From Rickettsia typhi (GTDB taxonomy: Bacteria > Pseudomonadota > Alphaproteobacteria > Rickettsiales > Deianiraeaceae): DNA of 64,000 nt. A program made the position numbers and the translations under genes. Shown piece by piece: positions 1 to 8,749 of the stretch. The notes beneath the pieces are model-generated. The model had not been told where the DNA came from, made no database searches, and was given only the letters and a program-made list of their open reading frames with translations. Within the stretch, counting starts at the first letter, position 1. The number at the start of each line of letters is the position of its first letter. The stretch spans positions 1 to 64,000 of the forward strand of contig CAMCVL010000006.1 of assembly GCA_945881985.1 (NCBI GenBank), written 5' to 3'.

Positions 1-567
1 AAAGCGGACTTTAACTCCTACGGTGCACGCCGTGGTAGCCATAGCGTGATGATGCGAGGCACCTTTGCAAACATCCGTATAAAAAACAAAATGGCGGACG
101 GTAAGGAGGGCGGATACTCAAAGGACATTGAAAGCGGCGAGATTAAGCCTGTCTACGATATTGCAATGAAGTGGCAGGCAAAAAATACGCCTCTTGTTGT
201 TTTTGGCGGTAAGGAATACGGCACTGGCTCCTCGCGGGACTGGGCGGCAAAAGGCACAATGCTGCTTGGCGTTAAGGCTGTTATCTGCGAGAGTTTTGAA
301 AGAATTCACCGCTCAAACCTAATTGGCATGGGTGTTTTGCCATTTGTATTTGAGGATGGTATAAATGCAAGCACTCTTGGCATTAAGGGCGATGAAGTTT
401 TTGAAATTCTTGGACTCAAGGACCTCTCACCACGCAAAACTTTTGAGCTTAAAATCAATGGTAAGGTAGCCTGCAAAATCATTGCGGCAGTTAATACTCA
501 AAGAGAGCTTGAGTATTTAGAGCTTGGCGGCATTATGCCATATGTTATTAAAAAATTGACAAAATAG
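1..567 (+). CDS. acnA: Aconitate hydratase, C-terminal part (5' end outside window)
   Basis: Converts citrate to isocitrate in the TCA cycle. Only the C-terminal swivel domain (188 codons) is visible. The frame is open from base 1 (KADFNSYGARRGSHSVMMRG), so the ATG at 46 is internal. The motif GGKEYGTGSSRDWAAKG and the downstream FERIHRSNLIGMGVLP are hallmarks of the cytosolic aconitase A/IRP family, where this Ser-Arg loop contacts substrate. hisD follows after 14 nt, so the two are probably cotranscribed. Nothing in the visible part looks damaged; the Fe-S half of the protein lies upstream of the window. Confidence 0.95.
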   Translation, partial: KADFNSYGARRGSHSVMMRGTFANIRIKNKMADGKEGGYSKDIESGEIKPVYDIAMKWQAKNTPLVVFGGKEYGTGSSRDWAAKGTMLLGVKAVICESFERIHRSNLIGMGVLPFVFEDGINASTLGIKGDEVFEILGLKDLSPRKTFELKINGKVACKIIAAVNTQRELEYLELGGIMPYVIKKLTK

Positions 568-581
568 TTATCCTTGTAGAT

Positions 582-1910
582 ATGCAAATATTTAATAGCT
601 TTGACGACCCAGTTTTTGCACAGCTTTTAAACAATCAAAGGGCGGATTTTGACGATGAAATTGCAGAGAATGTCCTTGAAACAATACTTGATATAAAGCT
701 TGGTCAAAAAATGCCTCTTGACTACACAAATAAATTTTCTGGTTGTAGCTTGCAAAGTGTTTTAGTTAGCATGGGCGAGCTTAATGCTGCTTACGAGCGT
801 GTTTTAGACAAAAAACCAGACCTTGTGAGGGCGTTAAACAAGATATACGACAGAGTTTACGCCTTTCACAAAAAGCATTACGAGTTTATAAAGCCAACAA
901 AGGATTTTAGCTTTACAGACGATCTTGGCAATAAGCTTGGCTATATTTACAACTCTATAGAATCTGTGGGCATTTATGTGCCCGGCGGTAGGGCTGTTTA
1001 TCCAAGCTCTGTAATTATGAGTTTTGTGCCAGCCTTTTGTGCCGGGGTAAAGGAGGTATATTTTGCCAGTCCACCAATGCAAAATGGTCTTATTAGCGAT
1101 GTTATAATGGCTGCAATCTTTATTTGCAAGGAACGCACGCACCAGTCCAAAATCATAAAAAACATTTACAAGATGGGTGGGGCAAGTGCTATTGCATCCT
1201 TTTGTTATGGCAGCCAAGAAGTTAAAAAAGTTGACAAAATTATTGGCCCAGGCGGTAGTTATGTATCCATAGCTAAAAGATTTTTGTTTGGCGAAGTTGG
1301 TATTGACATGATAGCAGGGCCCACCGATCTAACCATAATAGCCGATGAAAGTGCTGATGCAAAATGCGTTGCAATGGATTTATTTTCGCAGCTGGAGCAC
1401 GGGGGGGATTCAAGAGTGTTTTTACTTACTGACTCCCAGTATTTTGCAAACCTTGTGAACGAGCAAATTGCAAAAATTTTACCAACTCTTAGCAGAATGG
1501 AAATTGTTGACAAATCAATTAAAAACTCTGCAATTGTTCTTGTAAATCAAATAGAGCAAGCTGCCGATGCGGCAAATAAAATTGCACCTGAGCATCTGCA
1601 AATTTGCACAAAATCTAACGATTTAATTTTAAAATACATCAAAAATGCAGGAGCGGTTTTTGTGGGCAATTACACATCCGAGAGCTTTGGCGACTACATA
1701 CTAGGGCCAAGTCATGTTTTGCCAACTGGGGGTAGTGCAAGGTTTAGCTCTGGACTATCAGTTATGGATTTTTTAAAAAAAATATCCATCATGCAAATTG
1801 CAAATAAGGACTCTGCCCGACTTTTGGCAAGCGATGCAATTGTTGTTGCTAAGGAGGAGGGGCTTGAGGCTCATGCTATGTCAATGCAGATAAGAGAGGA
1901 TATTAGGTAG
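582..1910 (+). CDS. hisD: Histidinol dehydrogenase
   Basis: Catalyses the last two oxidations of histidine synthesis, L-histidinol to L-histidine, using NAD and zinc. The 442 aa length is normal. Seen: the YVPGGRAVYPSS segment, GPGGSYVSIAKR, AGPTDLTIIADE, the Gln/His pair in FSQLEHGGDS, the Glu-His pair in APEHLQI, and GPSHVLPTGGSARFSSGLSV. It sits between aconitase and a small secreted protein with no other his gene in view. The start at 582 has no Shine-Dalgarno motif. A histidine pathway is unusual for classical Rickettsiales and suggests a less reduced lineage. Confidence 0.95.
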   Translation: MQIFNSFDDPVFAQLLNNQRADFDDEIAENVLETILDIKLGQKMPLDYTNKFSGCSLQSVLVSMGELNAAYERVLDKKPDLVRALNKIYDRVYAFHKKHYEFIKPTKDFSFTDDLGNKLGYIYNSIESVGIYVPGGRAVYPSSVIMSFVPAFCAGVKEVYFASPPMQNGLISDVIMAAIFICKERTHQSKIIKNIYKMGGASAIASFCYGSQEVKKVDKIIGPGGSYVSIAKRFLFGEVGIDMIAGPTDLTIIADESADAKCVAMDLFSQLEHGGDSRVFLLTDSQYFANLVNEQIAKILPTLSRMEIVDKSIKNSAIVLVNQIEQAADAANKIAPEHLQICTKSNDLILKYIKNAGAVFVGNYTSESFGDYILGPSHVLPTGGSARFSSGLSVMDFLKKISIMQIANKDSARLLASDAIVVAKEEGLEAHAMSMQIREDIR

Positions 1911-1918
1911 TTGAAAAC

Positions 1919-2581
1919 ATGAGTAAATTGCTTAGAATATTTTTTTATACTCTTGTAATAACAATCTTACCAAGCAAGGCTTTTGCCATGGCTTTTGAGC
2001 CTGTGCTTAGCTATTCTAAAAACGAGTTTGCCTTTATGCTAACAGGGGCTACCGCATGGAAGACGGACGACAAATACTTTATTGGCCGTTATGTAAGCCC
2101 TCGCCCAAACTATGCCCAGATAAAAGCTGATGAACTAAATGAAAAATCTAAAATCCTTGCCCGTGATGTTTTGCGTGAGTTTGACAGGGACGAGCTTGGT
2201 TATTCAAAACAAACAAGGCACAACTTTAAGGCTTTAAATATGGGTTTTAGTGTTAGATATGTTGATTTTAAAAACGATAATAACCCAGATGCCTTAAAAA
2301 CAAAAAGCAAGATTACTAACTTTATATCCACAGGCCCAGCCTTTACCTTTGCACCAGCAAAAGAGATATTTTTTTATTATGCACCATCTATAGCTCTTGC
2401 AAACACATATGCTGGGGGCTCTGGCAAGAGAGTTATAAAAATTACTTACTCGCAGTCCTTAGGAGTGATGTTTAGATTGTTTGCAAGCGACCAAGTGAGT
2501 GCATTTTCATTTGGCTTTGGTGCTACAATAATTGAGGGCAGGGCAATGCCAAACGCATCAATAGGGTTTTATACAGATTAA
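1919..2581 (+). CDS. Secreted or outer-membrane protein of unknown function
   Basis: A 220 aa protein I do not recognise. The N-terminus is a clean signal peptide (about residues 1-23, ending SKAFA). The mature part is rich in aromatic and alternating polar/hydrophobic stretches (MGFSVRYVDF, FFYYAPSIALANTYAGG, GVMFRLFAS, AFSFGFGATI) and ends in an aromatic-rich GFYTD, which would suit beta strands of an outer-membrane barrel. That reading is inference. It lies 8 nt after hisD and converges on tadA. No Shine-Dalgarno sequence is visible. Confidence 0.75.
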   Translation: MSKLLRIFFYTLVITILPSKAFAMAFEPVLSYSKNEFAFMLTGATAWKTDDKYFIGRYVSPRPNYAQIKADELNEKSKILARDVLREFDRDELGYSKQTRHNFKALNMGFSVRYVDFKNDNNPDALKTKSKITNFISTGPAFTFAPAKEIFFYYAPSIALANTYAGGSGKRVIKITYSQSLGVMFRLFASDQVSAFSFGFGATIIEGRAMPNASIGFYTD

Positions 2582-2612
2582 AGAAATTTGAATTGTAAAA
2601 TTGAATTTTGTA

Positions 2613-3119
2613 TTATCTAATACCAGAGGTAAAATTTTGCATTAATCGTGATATCTCATCCTCGCAAAAACCGTAAAACACTTCTGGGTGATTGTAGCAG
2701 GATGCTTTATCTTGCACTATGTTTTTGTCGCAAACAGAGCCATCTTTAAAGTATTTTAGGTGCGATGTAAAACCAAACTTGCTGTCTTTAAGTCCAAACA
2801 CAAGCCTTTGTATTCTGGCATGGCAAATTGCACCATAGCACATAAGGCAGGGTTCTAGGCTTGAGTAGATTGAGGCAAAGTAGTCGTCAAATCTATGATT
2901 TTGTATTTTTTTGCACATCCTTGATATAGCTAAACACTCGGCATGCATCATGCAATTGCCATGCTTATAAACCTCGTTTTTAGCTATGCTTAAATGCTGT
3001 ATTTTTCCGCTTTGCTTGTGTTGTAGTATAAGCAGGCAGGCAATTGGGAAGTCCTGTGAATCTATGTTTTGACTAGCTTTTTTAATTGCTATTTTAATAA
3101 GCCTGTTAAATGGATTCAC
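2613..3119 (-). CDS. tadA: tRNA-specific adenosine deaminase (TadA-like)
   Basis: Zinc-dependent deaminase of the CDA fold, probably converting wobble A34 to inosine in tRNA-Arg. The 168 aa protein carries the zinc motif HAE (MMHAECLAI) and the PCxxC motif (SLEPCLMCYGAICHARIQRLVFGL), the arrangement of TadA. The C-terminal third is more divergent than usual and contains extra cysteines. The frame opens with GTG at 3119. It lies just downstream of tRNA-Cys on the same strand. A guanine or cytidine deaminase role cannot be excluded from motifs alone. Confidence 0.85.
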   Translation of the reverse strand: MNPFNRLIKIAIKKASQNIDSQDFPIACLLILQHKQSGKIQHLSIAKNEVYKHGNCMMHAECLAISRMCKKIQNHRFDDYFASIYSSLEPCLMCYGAICHARIQRLVFGLKDSKFGFTSHLKYFKDGSVCDKNIVQDKASCYNHPEVFYGFCEDEISRLMQNFTSGIR

Positions 3120-3148
3120 AACCTATTGTAATTATTTAACAACAAAAT

Positions 3149-3223
3149 TGGAGGCCGGAGACGGAATCGAACCGTCGCATAAAGGCTTTGCAGGCCCTTG
3201 CATTACCACTTTGCTACCCAGCC
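3149..3223 (-). tRNA. tRNA-Cys (GCA)
   Basis: Read on the minus strand it folds as a full cloverleaf: acceptor GGCTGGG pairs with the 3' side before discriminator T, the anticodon loop reads CTGCAAA with anticodon GCA, the T-loop is GGTTCGATTCC, and CCA is encoded at 3149-3151. The acceptor includes two G-U pairs. The length is 75 nt. The T73 discriminator is the cysteine identity base. Confidence 0.95.
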
Positions 3224-3343
3224 AGCATCGGTATTGAGGTAAATTTTATTAAGTTTTTTATTTAATGTCAAATTAAAATTTTACTTTTTGATTTTTACTT
3301 GCTTTTTGCAAAAATATCATAACACTTTAAAAGGTAGATTTAC

Positions 3344-4150
3344 TTGTTATTGCATTTTATGGACGCATCCCTTAATGCCTCAGAGCAAAGCCAGTTGGAA
3401 AAAAAACTGGAGCTTAAAAACATCAATCTTTATTACAGCATTACAAAGCAAATATTAAAAGATGTATCTGTGGATTTTTACAAAAATAAGGTAACATCAC
3501 TTATTGGACCTTCGGGCTGTGGTAAATCATCACTTTTAAAAACAATAAATCGTATTAACGACTACATACCCGGATTTAGATACGAGGGAGAGATACTCTT
3601 GGACGGCAATAATATATCTGAGCTTGATGTGACGATTTTGCGTCTTTTGGTTGGGATGGTTTTTCAAAAGCCTACGCCTTTTCCGGGCTCCATTTACAAA
3701 AATGTTGCTTTTGGTCCTAGGATACACGAGCTTTACAAAAGCAAGGCGGATCTTGATAATATAGTTGAGGCAAGCCTTACAAAGGCAGGGCTTTGGAACG
3801 AGGTAAAGGACAAGCTACACGAAAGTGCAACTAGCCTTTCGGGCGGGCAACAACAAAGACTATGTATAGCTCGTACAATAGCAATCAAACCAGATGTAAT
3901 ATTGATGGATGAGCCATGTTCGGCTCTTGACCCAATAGCAACAGCAAAGGTGGAGGAGCTTATTAATGAGCTAAGACAAGAGTACACAATTGTTATTGTT
4001 ACGCACTCAATGAGTCAGGCGGCTAGAATTTCGGATTATAGTGCATTTTTGTATCTTGGCGAGTTAGTGGAATTTGCTCCAACTGCAAGCATTTTTACAA
4101 ACCCTAAAAACAAATTGACCGAGAACTACATCAACGGCAAAATTGGCTAA
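3344..4150 (+). CDS. pstB: Phosphate ABC transporter ATP-binding protein
   Basis: ATPase of the high-affinity phosphate importer, acting with PstA, PstC and PstS at the inner membrane. Seen in order: Walker [10 protein letters not shown], the Q-loop region [20 protein letters not shown] typical of PstB, signature LSGGQQQR, Walker [14 protein letters not shown] and the H-switch [14 protein letters not shown] start at 3344 has an AAGG motif 9 nt upstream; an ATG at 3359 is the alternative. uppS follows at once. The permease gene pstC lies about 48 kb away, so the usual pst operon is split. Confidence 0.93.
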   Translation: MLLHFMDASLNASEQSQLEKKLELKNINLYYSITKQILKDVSVDFYKNKVTSLIGPSGCGKSSLLKTINRINDYIPGFRYEGEILLDGNNISELDVTILRLLVGMVFQKPTPFPGSIYKNVAFGPRIHELYKSKADLDNIVEASLTKAGLWNEVKDKLHESATSLSGGQQQRLCIARTIAIKPDVILMDEPCSALDPIATAKVEELINELRQEYTIVIVTHSMSQAARISDYSAFLYLGELVEFAPTASIFTNPKNKLTENYINGKIG

Positions 4151-4163
4151 TATTTACCCAGAT

Positions 4164-4868
4164 ATGCAAAATACATCATCTAGCTTAAACCACATTGCAA
4201 TTATTATGGATGGCAACAGAAGGTGGGCGCGTAAAAATCTTTTAAAGGCAAGCGATGGGCATAAGATAGGTGCTGGGCGTATAAAAGATATTGCAAAGCA
4301 TTGCCTTGCAAATCTTGGAGTGAGGAAGTTAAGTTTGTATGCTTTTTCATCTGAAAACTGGAACAGGGACAAATCCGAAACCCAGCTATTGCAAAGCCTT
4401 TTAGCTGACTATCTTGATGGTGGTGACCTGCAAGAAATTATATCTTTTAATATTAAAGTTTGCATCATTGGTGATGTTAGCAAGTTTGAGCAAAGGGTGC
4501 AAAATGGTATTAAAAAACTTGAGACTCAAATGCTTGAAACATACAACAAAAGCATCCCTAAAATGCAGCTTAACATTGCGTTAAATTACGGCGGCAGAGC
4601 CGAAATTACCGAGGCTTTAAACGCCTTAATTGCAAGCGGTAAGCAAAAGATATGCCAGCATGACATTACCAATGCCCTGCAAGAGCCTCAGGATGTTGAT
4701 TTGCTTATAAGGAGCGGGGGTAATAAGAGGCTTTCAAACTTTTTGCTTTGGCAGTCTTCTTACAGCGAGCTATATTTTACCGATGTGCTTTGGCCCGATT
4801 TTTGTGCTAGGGACATTGATGCTGCAGTGGAGTTTTTTGCTTTGCAAAAACGCAATTTTGGTTGCTGA
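4164..4868 (+). CDS. uppS: Isoprenyl transferase (undecaprenyl diphosphate synthase)
   Basis: Builds the C55 undecaprenyl diphosphate carrier used for peptidoglycan and LPS. Family signatures are clear: AIIMDGNRRWARK near the N-terminus, LSLYAFSSENWNR, the RSGG segment (DLLIRSGGNKRLSNFLLWQ) and the C-terminal YSELYFTDVLWPDF. The ATG at 4164 is preferred; a TTG at 4143 would overlap the pstB end. Its stop overlaps or abuts the thiL frame, so pstB-uppS-thiL read as one unit. The alphaproteobacterial neighbour cdsA is absent here. Confidence 0.94.
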   Translation: MQNTSSSLNHIAIIMDGNRRWARKNLLKASDGHKIGAGRIKDIAKHCLANLGVRKLSLYAFSSENWNRDKSETQLLQSLLADYLDGGDLQEIISFNIKVCIIGDVSKFEQRVQNGIKKLETQMLETYNKSIPKMQLNIALNYGGRAEITEALNALIASGKQKICQHDITNALQEPQDVDLLIRSGGNKRLSNFLLWQSSYSELYFTDVLWPDFCARDIDAAVEFFALQKRNFGC

Positions 4869-4876
4869 TAAACATT

Positions 4877-5950
4877 ATGCTTTGTGAGTCTAATAAGTTT
4901 TTATCAAAATTTTTAGCTAGGTTTAAAACTAAAACAGCCCCCCTCAGGGAAGATGATTTGATACAAGAAATTTTCAAACCCTTAACCAATCCAGATATAA
5001 GTTTTAATTTAACCGATGATATTGCCTGTATTGAGGCTGGGGTTTTTGATGGTGGTAAAATTGTTGTGTCCAGCGATAGTGTTGTGCAAGGAGTGCATTT
5101 GTTTAAGGATATTGATGGCTTTTTTTACGGGGCAAAGCTACTTAAACGCAATATATCGGATATCATTGCCAAGGGGGCGGTGCCACTTTATTACAATTTA
5201 AACATCGTTTTGCCGCAAAACATTAATTATCATTTTTTGCAAAGTTTTGCCGCAGGGCTTTTGCAGGTGCAAAGTCAATATGCTATAAAACTTATAGGGG
5301 GCGATACAACGAGGTTTGCAAAGGGTTTGAATGATTGTTTTGTTGCAAATTCTACAATTTTTGGCAAAATTGCAAACAATTTACATTTGCCGCTAAGGCA
5401 CAACATAAAAGATGGTGATGTAATTTTTGCCACAAACAAAGCAGGACTTGCTTTTGATGGCTATTTAAGCTTAAAAGCCAAGGCTGCCAAACGCAAATCT
5501 AAGGATTTGCTTGCACTTAGCAAAGCTGAACTAGCTTATTTAAACCCAGAGCTTAAACACTACAACTTTTGCATGGAGCAAGACTTTACAAGCCTTGTTA
5601 GTGCAAGTATGGATGTGTCGGACGGATTGTTTAAGGATTTAAGTACGATGCTTAAAGCATCAAATCTTGCGGGGGTATTAAATTGCCAAAATGTTTGCAA
5701 ACTTTGCGGTGTAAATGATGTTGAAGCAGCCTTTGCAAAGCTAAAATTTGGTGATGATTACATCTTGTTATTTGCAACACCAAAGGCTAATGTTGACAAA
5801 ATAAATACTCTTGCCGCAAGGCATAGTTTAACAATCATGCCAATTGCAAGTGCAAAGCTTGGTGCATCTGGGGCAATCTACGCAGATGATGCAATGCAAA
5901 TGTCTTTTAAGCCAGAAGGCTTTGACGCACTGCAAATGGATATATCTTAA
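4877..5950 (+). CDS. thiL: Thiamine-monophosphate kinase
   Basis: Phosphorylates thiamine monophosphate to thiamine diphosphate, the last step of cofactor synthesis. The PurM/ThiL fold is marked by the N-terminal DDIACIEAG metal site, SSDSVVQGVHL, IGGDTTR, ASMDVSDGLFKDLS and a late GDDYILLFAT. The protein has about 357 aa from the ATG at 4877; an in-frame TTG at 4862 overlaps uppS. It ends 42 nt before the convergent murJ end, with no obvious terminator hairpin between them. No TPP riboswitch is visible upstream. Confidence 0.9.
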   Translation: MLCESNKFLSKFLARFKTKTAPLREDDLIQEIFKPLTNPDISFNLTDDIACIEAGVFDGGKIVVSSDSVVQGVHLFKDIDGFFYGAKLLKRNISDIIAKGAVPLYYNLNIVLPQNINYHFLQSFAAGLLQVQSQYAIKLIGGDTTRFAKGLNDCFVANSTIFGKIANNLHLPLRHNIKDGDVIFATNKAGLAFDGYLSLKAKAAKRKSKDLLALSKAELAYLNPELKHYNFCMEQDFTSLVSASMDVSDGLFKDLSTMLKASNLAGVLNCQNVCKLCGVNDVEAAFAKLKFGDDYILLFATPKANVDKINTLAARHSLTIMPIASAKLGASGAIYADDAMQMSFKPEGFDALQMDIS

Positions 5951-5992
5951 AATTGTCAAACCTTATCTTGCAGCTGAAGTTTGTATTAAATT

Positions 5993-7510
5993 TTACTTTG
6001 CAAAAGTTATTTTTATTGCATTAATACCCATAGCATAAAGGCTTGCAAAGTACACCAAGATGCTGGATGTTGCAAAACTTACAAGAATTGCAAGCCTTGC
6101 AAGCAAGCCAAAATCTGAAAAAGCAAACATCACCTTGTTTAACAGTAAAAACAGGATGCAAATTAGGGCGGAGGAGGCAATTGTTTTGATTGTAAAGCCT
6201 ATTAAGTCTGAGGATATTAGCAAATATCCTCTTTTACTTAAGGCAAAAAATAGTAAAATGCAGTTAACTAAATAGGAAGAACTTGTTGCAAAAGCTATGC
6301 CAAAGACGCCAAATTTTTTTACCAAAATTACGGAAAGTAAAACATTGCAAAATATGCCAACCAAGCTAAATATCATTGGGGTTTTGGTATCGCTATTTGC
6401 AAAAAATATTACCGATAGCACCTTGTTAAGCAGGGCAAAAAATAGTCCGCAGGCAAAAATTGCAATAATGATTGACACATTGTGTGTGTCCCTAGTTGTA
6501 AATCCGCCGTATTGAAACACGGTTATGGTAATTGCCTTTGCAGATATTAACATTGCAAGGCTTGCTGGCAAGCCGTAAAGCAAAAGCAGTTTAAAGGCAT
6601 TTGTTTGCAGCTCTTTACTAAGAATACGATTGCCATTAACAACAGCATTGGACATAGCTGGTAAGGACACAATCCCAAGTGTAATACCTATGATTGACAA
6701 AGGAAAATAAAATATCCTATCAGCATAATACAAATAAGATACCCCAGAGGCTATAAAGCTTGCAAGCAGACCATCAACAATTGTATTGACCTGCGAAAAA
6801 GAACTTGCAAGCGTAGTGTTAAACATTTTAGAAAACACACTTTTTGTGTCGTTATCAAGCCTTGGTTTTGCGGGTTTTAGTAAGTATCCATTTTTTACGC
6901 AGGCAAAATAGCTTGTTACAAACTGCAATATACCACCAACAAGCACCGAAACAGAAAGACAAACTGTAAGGTCATTAAAGGCATGGCTAAAAAATAGAAC
7001 AAAAAATATCATCACTATACTCAGTACAGAGGGGACAAAGGCGTAAAAAAAGAATCGTTCCAAAGAGTTTAAAACGCCCCAAAGCACCGAGCAAGCAGTG
7101 ATAAAAAAGAAGTAAGGAAAAGTTAGTCTTGTAATGTATATTGTGTGTTGTAGTTTTGCGGCTTCAAACCCAGGGGCAAGGGCGTAGATTATTTTATCCA
7201 TGAATACCTCGCAAATTACAGTTACGCAAAACAAAATTATCAAGATAATAGTAAAGACATTTGAGGAAAACCTAAGGCTTTCATCCTTACCTTTTTGATG
7301 CCTGACGCGAGAGAAAACAGGCACAAAGCCCGAAAACAAAGCACCCTCGCCAAAAATTTTACGAAAAAAGTTTGATAGTTTAAAGCTTGTAAAAAAGCTA
7401 TCTGCCATTGCCCCTGCACCAAGATATTTTGCAATTAGCATGTCTCTTGCAAAGCCCACTATTCTGCAAAATAATGTTAAAAGCGAGACAAACATTGCAG
7501 AGCGGTTCAT
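5993..7510 (-). CDS. murJ: Lipid II flippase MurJ
   Basis: MOP-superfamily flippase that moves lipid II across the inner membrane for peptidoglycan synthesis. It has 505 aa with the typical N-terminus (CRIVGFARDMLIAKYLGAGAMADSFFTSFKLSNFFRKIFGEG, split here by function: GFARD loop, DSFF, FRKIFGEGA) and about 14 hydrophobic helices. The GEGALFSGFVPVF region and LLYGLPASLAML match the family. It lies 36 nt downstream of the VirB2-like gene on the same strand, so the two may share a transcript. Confidence 0.94.
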   Translation of the reverse strand: MNRSAMFVSLLTLFCRIVGFARDMLIAKYLGAGAMADSFFTSFKLSNFFRKIFGEGALFSGFVPVFSRVRHQKGKDESLRFSSNVFTIILIILFCVTVICEVFMDKIIYALAPGFEAAKLQHTIYITRLTFPYFFFITACSVLWGVLNSLERFFFYAFVPSVLSIVMIFFVLFFSHAFNDLTVCLSVSVLVGGILQFVTSYFACVKNGYLLKPAKPRLDNDTKSVFSKMFNTTLASSFSQVNTIVDGLLASFIASGVSYLYYADRIFYFPLSIIGITLGIVSLPAMSNAVVNGNRILSKELQTNAFKLLLLYGLPASLAMLISAKAITITVFQYGGFTTRDTHNVSIIIAIFACGLFFALLNKVLSVIFFANSDTKTPMIFSLVGIFCNVLLSVILVKKFGVFGIAFATSSSYLVNCILLFFALSKRGYLLISSDLIGFTIKTIASSALICILFLLLNKVMFAFSDFGLLARLAILVSFATSSILVYFASLYAMGINAIKITFAK

Positions 7511-7546
7511 AGCTATAGGGCTTAAATTATTTACTAAAACAGAATG

Positions 7547-8485
7547 TTAAAATTCAGCGATACCCATTTTTCTCATAACATCGGCACAGTCTTTGTATTC
7601 CTCGTAGCTGTAGGTTTCCATGGCAATCTCGCGGTTTGGGTCGCTTTCTGCAACGCATCCGTTTTTACACCTCCAATACCATCTAGCTTCCGAGTTTTGC
7701 AACTTGGTACAACTTAAATCAGACTCCAAGGAAGGGGTGTTTTCACATTTTAATCCACTTATGCCGGACACCTTAGGTGTGTAATCAGATGCACTTTGAC
7801 CCTCCGGCATCCAAACCATGTTTTTTTCCTTTGCTATTTTGCATGTAGCGCCATCTTTGTAGACTTTAAAATTACAACTAAACTGAATACACCCCAAAAG
7901 AGTTTTACATTCGGTATAAGGAGAGTTTGTAATTGCCATAGTATTATATATTTCTTTTTTATCTTTCAGTGGTTCGCCGATATTTGTATAGCTACTTGCT
8001 TTACAAGATGTATCCATTGTGACTGTTGTGCCACAATAATCGGAGTCTGAGTCGCTTAACAATGCCTTCATGATTGAGTCCGCACCGTACATTAATGCTG
8101 AGCCCAATATAACGGTCATTATCATACCCCAAGATATTTTACCTAAAAAGAAGGCAAGCCCCATCATAACCAATGCAAACACCATAAATGTTTTACCAAT
8201 TTTTGATGTTATATAGCCTGTCATTTTACACATTACGGATGTAAGGGCATTTTGCCTGCAAGTGCCAGTTGCTTTTGTTGTATTGGATGCGTCAAAAGTT
8301 TCGCCAATGCAAACAAATCCAGTAGGACAAACCTTTTCCCCTCCACAAGAAATATCATTAGTAGAAGTAGAGGTAGTGGAGCCTGCAAGGGCAATATTAC
8401 CCACTGCAATGCCTCCTGTTAAGATGCACAATGCCACAACTAACGACATAAGTTTTTTACCCCTGAGGCATAATTTAACAAACAT
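7547..8485 (-). CDS. VirB2-like T4SS pilin with Cys-rich extensions
   Basis: The middle of this 312 aa protein matches VirB2/TrbC pilins: a cysteine, then MTGYITSKIGKTFMVFALVM, then FLGKISWGMIMTVILGSALM and YGAD, that is two membrane segments around the conserved GKISWG turn. An N-terminal signal peptide (LVVALCILTGG to NIALAG) precedes a four-cysteine segment (about residues 46-78). After the pilin core comes a 160-residue tail with 11 cysteines. About 16 cysteines occur outside the signal peptide. Ordinary VirB2 is near 100-120 aa, so this is a much enlarged form. Probably exported and disulfide bonded; whether it polymerises is unknown. Confidence 0.75.
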   Translation of the reverse strand: MFVKLCLRGKKLMSLVVALCILTGGIAVGNIALAGSTTSTSTNDISCGGEKVCPTGFVCIGETFDASNTTKATGTCRQNALTSVMCKMTGYITSKIGKTFMVFALVMMGLAFFLGKISWGMIMTVILGSALMYGADSIMKALLSDSDSDYCGTTVTMDTSCKASSYTNIGEPLKDKKEIYNTMAITNSPYTECKTLLGCIQFSCNFKVYKDGATCKIAKEKNMVWMPEGQSASDYTPKVSGISGLKCENTPSLESDLSCTKLQNSEARWYWRCKNGCVAESDPNREIAMETYSYEEYKDCADVMRKMGIAEF

Positions 8486-8652
8486 AGTAGCTTACAACAA
8501 AGATTGAACAAGTACTAACTCCAAATTTTAAATTGAATTAAGTGTAAGCAAATTTTACATAACAAAAAATCTGGTTGCAATACAAATTTAGCAAAAAGTA
8601 ATGAAGATTGATTTTGAACATCAACCCCACTTAGCTACAATTGTAAATTGGA

Positions 8653-8681
8653 TTGATTGTAAAATTTTATTCAGCGATAAT
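8653..8681 (+). promoter_or_regulatory. Likely sigma70-type promoter for serC
   Basis: TTGATT at 8653-8658 and GATAAT at 8676-8681 are separated by exactly 17 bp. The predicted start of transcription near 8688 fits the serC-atpG-htrA unit. The surrounding 8486-8749 interval is AT-rich and otherwise holds no gene; it must also carry the divergent promoter for the VirB2-like gene, which I could not pinpoint. Confidence 0.45.
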
Positions 8682-8749
8682 ATTTTTCTTGTAAATAAAA
8701 TTGAATGAAATACAATCAATATTCAATCTCATTTGTTATATGTAATAAG

